A DNA stretch of 44,536 bases, taken from assembly GCA_964352715.1 (NCBI GenBank), contig CAYGSU010000032.1:1-44536 (forward strand). The letters are read 5' to 3'. This DNA is from JAVKBW01 sp964352715 (GTDB lineage: Bacteria; Pseudomonadota; Alphaproteobacteria; UBA8366; Aestuariispiraceae). The notes beneath the pieces are model-generated. The model did not search any database. It was not told where the DNA came from and saw only the letters and a list, made by a program, of their open reading frames with translations. Of this stretch, positions 38,761-44,536 are shown piece by piece. The position numbers were made by a program, and so were the translations under genes. Position 1 is the stretch's first letter. Each line of letters begins with the position of its first letter.

Positions 38761-40185
38761 TCACGCCGCCTTGTCGCGGCTCCAGATGCCTTCGGCTTCC
38801 AGTTCGTCCATCGTGTCTTCGATGCCCGCACGCAGAATATCGACCATCGTGTCGATCTCGGCCTTGGTGATCGTCAGAACCGGCGACATCACGCACATAT
38901 TGATGATCGGACGGACAATCAGCCCGCGCTTGAACGTGTGCTTGTCGATCCGCGATCCGACTTCCTTGTCGAGTTCCAGCGCATTCTTTGAATGCCGGTC
39001 AGCAACGCATTCGACACAGCCCATCAGGCCGTGGCCGCGCACCTCACCGACGATCGGCAGGTCTTCGAGTTCCTTCAGGCGTTTCTGGAAGTACGGGCCG
39101 ACTTCCCGGACATGCTCCAGAATGCCTTCCCGCTCGATGATGTCGAGATTGGTCATTGCGGCGGCACAGCAAACCGGATGGCCGGAATAGGTATAGCCGT
39201 TCGAATAGGTGACGTCCTCCTTGTCGAGGTCGTTCAGCTCCAGCAGCAGGCGGTCGGAAATCGCGACGCCGCCCAGCGGCTGGTAACCGGAGGTGACACC
39301 CTTCGCAAAGGTGATCATATCCGGCACGATTCCGAAAATCGTTTCCGAGGCGAACCATTCGCCGAGACGGCCGAAAGCGGTGACGACTTCGTCCGAAATG
39401 TACAGAACGTCATACTTGTGACAGACCGCCAGTGTTTTGACGTGGTAGCCTTTCGGCGGAATGATCAACCCGCCCGACGCCATGATCGGTTCGGCAACAA
39501 ACGCGCCGACATTTTCCGGACCGAGCTCCAGAATCTTGTCTTCCAGTTCCTGTACCTTGGCGTCACAGAAATCCTCAACGCTCATGCCTTCCGGCCGGCG
39601 ATAGGGGTTCGGGCAGGAAATATGAACGACCCGGTCGGTCGCGAAATCGAAATAATTCTTGTCGCGCTCCTTGCCGGAAATCGACGCCGAGAGATAGGTA
39701 CTGCCGTGATAGCCTTTCTCCCGCGCGATCACCATTTTCTTTGACCGGCGGCCCTTGGCGTTGTTGTAGAAGTGCATGAACCGCACCGCCGAATCCATCG
39801 CCGTCGACCCGCTGTTGGTAAAAAAGACATGGTTCAGATCGCCCGGTGTCAGACCGGCGATCCGCTGCGCCAGATTGGCGGCCGGGCTGTTGGTCGAGCT
39901 CCACGGGGAATTGTACGGCAGGGACATGGACTGTTTGGAAATCGCATCCGCCATTTCCTGCCTGCCGTAACCGATCTGCACGCACCACATGCCGCCGGGT
40001 CCATCCATCAGGCGATTGCCTTCGCCGTCAATCAGATAGATTCCGTCGCCTCCCGTGATAACGGTACGTACTTCTTCACCCAGCGTGGAAATACCTTCCC
40101 AGGGCTGGATAAGATGATCTCGCGCAGCGTTTTCAATCGCGTTAAGTTCGCGGTTGTGGCGGATTGCGTCGTTGGCGGCAGACAT
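38761..40185 (-). CDS. Class III PLP-dependent aminotransferase (putrescine/omega-amino-acid type)
   Basis: The 474-residue enzyme has the class III layout: DGPGGMWCVQIGYGRQEMAD near 61-80, FTNSGSTAMDSAVRF, REKGYHGSTYLS, the PLP-binding ISDEVVTAFGRLGEWF with D265, and the Schiff-base lysine K295 in ITFAKGVTSGYQPLGG. The last wording is typical of SpuC-like putrescine-pyruvate and omega-amino-acid-pyruvate aminotransferases. ATG at 40185 follows GGAG; the open frame to 40260 crosses the operator and is not used. The gene is divergent from a PuuB-like oxidase and convergent with the importer genes. It probably deaminates the imported amine or a derived omega-amino acid. Confidence 0.9.
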   Translation of the reverse strand: MSAANDAIRHNRELNAIENAARDHLIQPWEGISTLGEEVRTVITGGDGIYLIDGEGNRLMDGPGGMWCVQIGYGRQEMADAISKQSMSLPYNSPWSSTNSPAANLAQRIAGLTPGDLNHVFFTNSGSTAMDSAVRFMHFYNNAKGRRSKKMVIAREKGYHGSTYLSASISGKERDKNYFDFATDRVVHISCPNPYRRPEGMSVEDFCDAKVQELEDKILELGPENVGAFVAEPIMASGGLIIPPKGYHVKTLAVCHKYDVLYISDEVVTAFGRLGEWFASETIFGIVPDMITFAKGVTSGYQPLGGVAISDRLLLELNDLDKEDVTYSNGYTYSGHPVCCAAAMTNLDIIEREGILEHVREVGPYFQKRLKELEDLPIVGEVRGHGLMGCVECVADRHSKNALELDKEVGSRIDKHTFKRGLIVRPIINMCVMSPVLTITKAEIDTMVDILRAGIEDTMDELEAEGIWSRDKAA

Positions 40186-40241
40186 GGGGAAACTCCATTT
40201 AAAAAAGACGGTTAGATTGGTTGAACATGGCGACCATACAC

Positions 40242-40259
40242 TAAATGAGCGCTTATTCA
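40242..40259. promoter_or_regulatory. TetR-family operator candidate (site 2)
   Basis: TAAATGAGCGCTTATTCA matches the perfect palindrome at 33602-33619 at 16 of 18 positions, including the whole right half. It lies in the AT-rich gap between the divergent aminotransferase (57 bases to its start) and oxidase (37 bases to its start) genes, where a repressor could block both promoters. Confidence 0.68.
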
Positions 40260-40295
40260 AATAACATATTTTAACTTGCTGTTTTAATTAAACTA

Positions 40296-41666
40296 ATGGT
40301 ATTTAAAAGTATGAAATTGAAGCGACTGTATCATAGTTCCGCCTTCGACCCGGGCAACCCGGTCGAAAGTTTCTGGGCCGCCTCCGCGCCGCCGATTGAT
40401 AATCCGACGCCGGCGCTTTCTGGCGATGTTTCGTGCGATGTCGCCATCATCGGCGGTGGTTTTACGGGGCTTTGGACAGCCTTTCGGCTGGCGCGGGACT
40501 ACGGCATGGATGTGCGGGTGCTTGATGCCGCCGCGCCCGGCTGGGGCGCTTCGGGCCGCAATGGCGGGTTCTGCTGTGTCGGATCGTCCAAGCTTTCCTA
40601 CAGCACCATGGTGCGCCGCTACGGACGGGACGAAGCGCAGAAGTTCATCCGCACCCAGTGGCAGGCGATCGACCAGGTGCGCGGCTTCCTCGACGAGACC
40701 GGCACCGACGCCATGACCCACAGCGACGGCGAGCTTGAACTGGCCCATCGGCCGAAATTCATCGCCGATCTGGAAGCCGACCGCCGCCACAAGATGGAAG
40801 AATTCGGCGAGGACTGCACCTTCTACGACAAGGCCGGGCTGGCGAAAATCGGCGCATCCGGTCCTGAATTTCACGCCGGCATGATGACAAAGCGCGGCTT
40901 TGCCCTGCATCCGATGCGCTATGCCCGCGCGGTTGCCGACGCCGCCGCTGCCGCCGGCGCCACCCTGCATGGCGACAGCCCCGTCACATCGTGGACGCAG
41001 GCGAACGGTCGGCACATTCTGAAAACGCCGGGCGGCACGGTGAACGCCAAACACGCGGTGCTCGCCACCAACGGCTATTCATCGGAGAACCTGCCGGACT
41101 GGATGGCCGGGCGCGCCCTGCCGGTGATGACCAGCATTGTCGTCACCCGCCCGCTGACCGAAGACGAAAAGGCGGCGCAGGGCTGGACATCCGATCTGAT
41201 GTCCTACGACACAAGACGGCTGCTGCATTACTTCCGGCTGCTGCCGAACAACCGCTTCATGTTCGGCGGCCGCGGCGGTATCGATGCCTCACCGGAAGGA
41301 CGGCTTGCAACGCGCGGCAGTCTGACTGCCGATTTCAACCGGATGTACCCGGCCTGGAAAGACGTGCCGATCGACTACAACTGGTCTGGCTTCGTCTGCC
41401 TTGCCGCCGATCTGGTGCCCTATCTCGGGCGGATCGACACGATGGAAAATGCCTGGACCGCTTTCGCCTATCACGGCAACGGGGTCGCGATGGCGAGCTG
41501 GTCGGGCGCGACCCTCGCCGGTCTGATCGCTGGCGACACACAGGCCGAACAGGCCGTGCCGGACATGATGCGAAAGACGCCGCGCCCGTTCCCGCTGCCC
41601 TGGTTGCGGCTCGCCTATCTGCGCGCCGCCTATTTCGGCTACAAGATGCATGACGAGTATCTGTAG
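40296..41666 (+). CDS. FAD-dependent amine oxidase (PuuB / DAO family, gamma-glutamylputrescine oxidase-like)
   Basis: The 456-residue protein has the FAD-binding VAIIGGGFTGLWTAFRLARD at about 50-69 and GWGASGRNGGFCC soon after, which is characteristic of the gamma-glutamylputrescine oxidase branch of the DAO family. The C-terminal half has the FMFGGRGGI segment, PYLGRIDTMENAWTAFAYHG, and NGVAMASWSGATLAGLI. ATG at 40296 is used; ATG at 40311 (MKLKRLYHSSAFDP) equally fits the family, and neither has a clear ribosome-binding site, so a leaderless or short-leader mRNA is possible. No PuuA-type ligase is in the window, so the real substrate may be an unmodified or N-methylated amine. Confidence 0.88.
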   Translation: MVFKSMKLKRLYHSSAFDPGNPVESFWAASAPPIDNPTPALSGDVSCDVAIIGGGFTGLWTAFRLARDYGMDVRVLDAAAPGWGASGRNGGFCCVGSSKLSYSTMVRRYGRDEAQKFIRTQWQAIDQVRGFLDETGTDAMTHSDGELELAHRPKFIADLEADRRHKMEEFGEDCTFYDKAGLAKIGASGPEFHAGMMTKRGFALHPMRYARAVADAAAAAGATLHGDSPVTSWTQANGRHILKTPGGTVNAKHAVLATNGYSSENLPDWMAGRALPVMTSIVVTRPLTEDEKAAQGWTSDLMSYDTRRLLHYFRLLPNNRFMFGGRGGIDASPEGRLATRGSLTADFNRMYPAWKDVPIDYNWSGFVCLAADLVPYLGRIDTMENAWTAFAYHGNGVAMASWSGATLAGLIAGDTQAEQAVPDMMRKTPRPFPLPWLRLAYLRAAYFGYKMHDEYL

Positions 41667-41670
41667 GGTA

Positions 41671-41934
41671 TCAGCCGAACATCTTGGCCGCTTCCGCACT
41701 AGTGACGACCGGAACTACCTCGAAGTCGACCAGATCGGCCCAGTTTGCCATCCACCGATCCAGCAGCGCCCTGTTCGCTGCTTTCATCACCTGGTAGCAG
41801 ACCGCGCCGTCTTCGGTTACCCAGCTTGCCTGATAGTCGACGCCCTCCGGCAGCATGCGCCCCTTCGCTGCGAACCGCGCATAGACCGGCTTCGGGTTTC
41901 CCGCCCGGAACCGTTCGATCACCATGTACAGCAT
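41671..41934 (-). CDS. DUF3303 family protein
   Basis: This 87-residue protein begins MLYMVIERFRAGNPKPVYAR and contains GRMLPEGVDYQASWVTEDGA, the usual wording of DUF3303, a small alpha-beta (possibly dimeric ferredoxin-like) family of unknown function. It then has RALLDRWMANWADLVDFEVV. It is convergent with the oxidase gene (4-base gap) and probably cotranscribed with the upstream TSUP transporter gene (13-base gap). I infer no activity. Confidence 0.82.
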   Translation of the reverse strand: MLYMVIERFRAGNPKPVYARFAAKGRMLPEGVDYQASWVTEDGAVCYQVMKAANRALLDRWMANWADLVDFEVVPVVTSAEAAKMFG

Positions 41935-41947
41935 TGCGACCCTCCCC

Positions 41948-42685
41948 TCAGAATATCTGCCGCACCAGCAGCAGAACGCCGGAACAGAACAGCAGGGTCA
42001 GCACCACCTGCTTGAACCGTTTCTCGCTGATCCGGTGAAACGCACACAGGCCGATGATCGCACCGAGTGTCGAGGCCGGCAGCGCGATCAGAAACATCGT
42101 CCCGATCTGCGGCGTCACATTGCCGACCATAGTATGCACTGCCGCCGACCCGGCCAGAACAACCAGATTATAGGGCTGGTAGATGCCCCGCGCGAGCAGT
42201 TTCGGCAGGCCGCGCAGTTGCGTCCAGACCAGCGGGATCGGCCCGGAAAAACCACCCAGACCGGCCAGAACGCCGCCGCCGCCGCCCGCAACGGTGTCGG
42301 CCAGCTTGCTGTCGACATTGACAGTGGGCGGGTTCTTCACGAACAGGCTGTAGCTGGTATAGAGAACAAGAAACACGCCGACGCCAATTTTTATGATACC
42401 CGGATCAATCACATCCAGCAGCCACACACCGATCGGTACGCCGATCAAAGCGCCCACCAGATAGGGCATCAGCATGCGCCATTGGAAGCTGCGCCACATG
42501 CCATAAACACAGGCCAGCTGGGCGGCGGCGGAACACACCGCGGCGAGGGGCGCGACCGTTACCGGATCCATGAAATGCAGCCACGACGCCGACAGCACCA
42601 GCGCCGTGCCGAAGCCGGTCAGCCCGGTCACGAACCCGGCGCATAACGCACCGCCCAGAATCAGAATGATGAACCACGGTTCCAT
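41948..42685 (-). CDS. TSUP (TauE/SafE) family membrane transporter
   Basis: The 245-residue protein is strongly hydrophobic with about eight transmembrane segments and the family features GALCAGFVTGLTGFGTALVL near the N-terminus and the inverted-repeat partner GGGGGVLAGLGGFSGPIPLV in the middle. TauE/SafE proteins export sulfite, sulfoacetate or other small organic anions. The DUF3303 gene follows on the same strand. The substrate is not predictable, though the sulfatase 13 kb away is in the same accessory block. Confidence 0.87.
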   Translation of the reverse strand: MEPWFIILILGGALCAGFVTGLTGFGTALVLSASWLHFMDPVTVAPLAAVCSAAAQLACVYGMWRSFQWRMLMPYLVGALIGVPIGVWLLDVIDPGIIKIGVGVFLVLYTSYSLFVKNPPTVNVDSKLADTVAGGGGGVLAGLGGFSGPIPLVWTQLRGLPKLLARGIYQPYNLVVLAGSAAVHTMVGNVTPQIGTMFLIALPASTLGAIIGLCAFHRISEKRFKQVVLTLLFCSGVLLLVRQIF

Positions 42686-42824
42686 GTCTTCTGTTTAGGG
42701 GGATTGACCCAAAAGCGAAAGAACCAGCGTCACCACAGGAATGGGCCATCCGGTCAGCGCGCGCTTGATGCGCGCCCGTTTGCTCTGTATGGAACGAAAA
42801 TCCTTACTGATCCGGAACCCGCAA

Positions 42825-43274
42825 ATGACCGCAATCCAGCCCGCAACGCAACAGGACACCGGCCGGCTGATGCCGATGGTATTGGCCTTCATGGCGGAAG
42901 AAGGCATCCACACCGCCGAGGCTGATATCGCCCGCAATCTCGACGCCATGCTGGCCCATCCATCGGCGATGCTGTGGATCGTGCTGGCGGATGACGGCGA
43001 CGCCATCGGCTTCATGACGGCGACCCAGACTGTCGGGCTTGAATTCGGCAAGGCGGCGGAACTGGAAGACCTCTATGTCATTCCGTCAGAACGCGGCAAG
43101 GGCCTTGCCCGGCAAATGGTGGCGGCGGCCCTGGACTGGGCGGAGGCGCAGGGCGTCCGCGAACTGATCCTGTTCGTCACGCCCGACGGCCAGAGCCAGG
43201 GCCTGAAGACCTTCTATAAAAAACTCGGCTTCGCCCCCGTCGACCGGCTCATGTTTGCGCGTAGCATTGGGTGA
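42825..43274 (+). CDS. GNAT-family N-acetyltransferase
   Basis: The 149-residue protein has the GNAT fold: DGDAIGFMTATQT, then ELEDLYVIPSERGKGLARQM with the acetyl-CoA-binding R/Q-x-x-G-x-G/A pattern, and LILFVTPDGQSQGLKTFYKK followed by LGFAPVDRLMFA. It transfers an acetyl group from acetyl-CoA to an amine; the acceptor is unknown. ATG at 42825 (MTAIQPATQQDTGRLM) is the best start, as the upstream extension looks non-coding. Confidence 0.85.
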   Translation: MTAIQPATQQDTGRLMPMVLAFMAEEGIHTAEADIARNLDAMLAHPSAMLWIVLADDGDAIGFMTATQTVGLEFGKAAELEDLYVIPSERGKGLARQMVAAALDWAEAQGVRELILFVTPDGQSQGLKTFYKKLGFAPVDRLMFARSIG

Positions 43275-43347
43275 CGTCGCCGGTTCGCCTGATTGACCTT
43301 TGCACAAGGACACCTCAAAGTATCTTGATCAGTTACAGGATAGAAAG

Positions 43348-43587
43348 ATGATAACGGTCAGCTTCCTTGAGGCAAAAATACATCTGGCAAAGTTGCTGGA
43401 GCAGGTTAGCGCCGGTGAACAAATACTGATCACCACACACGGCAAGGTGGTAGCCCGTCTCGTTCCCGTTGACGACCAAGCGGCAGGGTCTGTACGGCAT
43501 GCCATCGACGGATTGAAAGGCCTTCGCGAACGCCTCTCGTTTGGCGACGAGGATTGGAAAGACCTGCGTGATATCGGGCGACGATAA
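43348..43587 (+). CDS. Orphan Phd/YefM-type antitoxin
   Basis: The 79-residue protein begins MITVSFLEAKIHLAKLLEQV and continues SAGEQILITTHGKVVARLVP, the N-terminal DNA-binding beta-alpha fold of Phd/YefM antitoxins. The tail SFGDEDWKDLRDIGRR would be the toxin-binding part. Antitoxins of this type are normally followed at once by a PIN-domain (VapC) or Doc/YoeB toxin, but the next 100 bases hold no reading frame and the next gene is unrelated. It may be a toxin-less remnant or act in trans. ATG at 43348 follows AGGATAGAAAG. Confidence 0.85.
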   Translation: MITVSFLEAKIHLAKLLEQVSAGEQILITTHGKVVARLVPVDDQAAGSVRHAIDGLKGLRERLSFGDEDWKDLRDIGRR

Positions 43588-43687
43588 CAGGGTTCGTGCG
43601 GGATAGTATGATTGCTGTCGCATCTAATACGTCATAGCATTCTGCAGACTATCGATCCTGACGCACCAACAATAACAGGATACTGAG

Positions 43688-44425
43688 TTGCAGTTTAATG
43701 CAGGAATTGCGATAGGTTGCATATTAGGGGCCGCTGTTTCCATAGTCGCCATATCAACTTTCGATATAGATTCAGCAACTGTGTGGCTTTCTCCAACTGT
43801 AATTGGACCAGCCGCTGGATCTTTCTTTGCCGCCCTTATCGGTTTGGGATCAGCACTTTGGGTTCATCATGAAGATAAACAGTCACGCAAACTAAGTGAG
43901 CACCAAAAGACAATCCACGCCACGAACAAGCTATTTGCTGCAACATTAGAACTTGTTGCTTCGCAAGAAATGTACATACGAGAGCTTGAGAAAATACGGG
44001 ATCATGGTCAAGGCAGACCAAATCTTATGGCCGCAGTCCATAGTAACACACTGCAGATTTGCAAAGAAATCGCCGTCCTTTCGCTGGCTGAACAACTCCA
44101 CGCAATCGTTGCAACTCACGCACGAAGTACGGTGCGTGCGTTTAATATAGAAAAGCCTATAGTAGGCTTTCAGTCTGAGTTAATTAATGAGATGGACCCA
44201 TTACAGTTAATTCCAGTTAACGAGAGCGACAGAAAAGTCATTAGCGCCACCATTGAAATCCTGCGACAACAGCTTGGCTCGGTTGTCAATAACATAAGAT
44301 TGTGGAATGACTGGTACTTACTAACAGACAGATTAGATGACTTCGATTCCGTTATGGAGAATGCAATAAAAACAACTGAAAAAATGTTTATGCCACTGCA
44401 CAATATAAGACTGGATCGAAGCTAA
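43688..44425 (+). CDS. AT-rich hypothetical membrane protein with cytoplasmic coiled coil
   Basis: This 245-residue protein is unrecognised. It begins with two hydrophobic segments (about 4-22, IAIGCILGAAVSIVAIST, and 37-58, VIGPAAGSFFAALIGLGSAL) separated by a short loop, followed by a long mostly helical part (HHEDKQSRKLSEHQKTIHAT and beyond). The start is TTG 43688 with AGGA upstream; a later ATG would remove the first membrane segment. Base composition is far more AT-rich than the surroundings. A strong terminator follows. It resembles small accessory membrane proteins of genomic islands; no function is assigned. Confidence 0.72.
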   Translation: MQFNAGIAIGCILGAAVSIVAISTFDIDSATVWLSPTVIGPAAGSFFAALIGLGSALWVHHEDKQSRKLSEHQKTIHATNKLFAATLELVASQEMYIRELEKIRDHGQGRPNLMAAVHSNTLQICKEIAVLSLAEQLHAIVATHARSTVRAFNIEKPIVGFQSELINEMDPLQLIPVNESDRKVISATIEILRQQLGSVVNNIRLWNDWYLLTDRLDDFDSVMENAIKTTEKMFMPLHNIRLDRS

Positions 44426-44437
44426 TTCAAAACCAAG

Positions 44438-44469
44438 AGTCCCGGCGCTGAGGCCGGGACTTTTCGTTT
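44438..44469 (+). terminator. Rho-independent terminator of the AT-rich membrane-protein gene
   Basis: GTCCCGGC (44439-44446) pairs perfectly with GCCGGGAC (44453-44460) around GCTGAG, extended by an A-T pair, and is followed by TTTTCGTTT. This is a strong plus-strand terminator 13 bases after the stop. It may also serve the converging gene at the window edge. Confidence 0.88.
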
Positions 44470-44482
44470 AAGCGTCGCGAGA

Positions 44483-44536
44483 TCAGTGAATAACCCTGGC
44501 TTCTCCGCCATCGTCGCCAGCGTCATCGCCGGCATC
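44483..44536 (-). CDS. C-terminal end of an unidentified minus-strand gene (partial)
   Basis: Read on the minus strand from the window edge, one frame gives DAGDDAGDDGGEARVIH followed by TGA at 44485-44483. The Gly/Asp-rich sequence is GC-rich like the genomic core genes and unlike the AT-rich gene next to it. It lies directly beyond a terminator, as a converging gene would. Only 17 residues are visible, so the protein cannot be named and coding status is probable rather than certain. Confidence 0.45.
   Translation of the reverse strand, partial: DAGDDAGDDGGEARVIH

Noticed and set aside
1..44536. tRNA genes, insertion sequences, CRISPR arrays, integrases
   Set aside because: Reading both strands I saw no cloverleaf with conserved T-loop, no transposase or integrase motif, and no regularly spaced repeats. 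A scan with tRNAscan-SE and ISfinder would confirm.

Overview
The window is GC-rich chromosomal DNA from an alphaproteobacterium, most likely a Rhodospirillales-like lineage. This rests on gene order and protein type: the neighbourhood pheA / nudC / SRP RNA / dnaX / ybaB / recR, a plant/alphaproteobacterial-type glutamate-cysteine ligase, and the alphaproteobacterial form of prephenate dehydratase. No similarity search was possible, so names come from motifs and remembered family architecture. I see no insertion sequence, phage, CRISPR array, tRNA or rRNA.

Region 1 (1-20.5 kb) is mostly housekeeping. It opens with the tail of a SelO-like gene and an AT-richer secreted orphan. Then come a methyltransferase and ubiA (minus), followed by rsmE, gshA and a PPK2 kinase (plus). 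A long minus-strand run follows: SRP RNA, dnaX, ybaB, recR, a DUF4139 protein and a FAD oxidoreductase. nudC (plus) converges on a prephenate dehydratase that carries an N-terminal XRE helix-turn-helix. After that come a J-domain protein, a spermidine-synthase-like methyltransferase, two adjacent sll1863-type helical stress proteins, a small XRE regulator, a DUF6165 gene divergent from a TPR-glycosyltransferase, and two paralogous membrane-anchored proteins separated by a near-ideal CRP-type palindrome.

Region 2 (20.5-41.7 kb) is an accessory catabolic block for amino-acid derivatives, guanidino compounds, sulfate esters and (poly)amines. A four-gene minus-strand unit encodes an M19-like dipeptidase, an uncharacterised 569-residue protein, a DUF3726 protein and a D-aminoacylase-like amidohydrolase. 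It is followed by a threonine-synthase-like enzyme, a DDAH/arginine-deiminase-superfamily enzyme, a sulfatase divergent from a GntR/UTRA regulator, a Rieske oxygenase coupled to a trimethylamine-dehydrogenase-like flavoenzyme with a one-base frameshift, a TetR regulator, a complete PotFGHI-type ABC importer, a class III aminotransferase, and a PuuB-like amine oxidase. Nearly identical 18-bp palindromes lie beside the TetR/Rieske promoters and between the aminotransferase and oxidase genes. This suggests that one TetR protein controls uptake, transamination and oxidation of a polyamine-like substrate.

Region 3 (41.7-44.5 kb) holds a DUF3303 protein, a TSUP transporter, a GNAT acetyltransferase, an orphan Phd/YefM antitoxin, an AT-rich membrane protein with a good terminator, and the C-terminal end of a minus-strand gene at the window edge.
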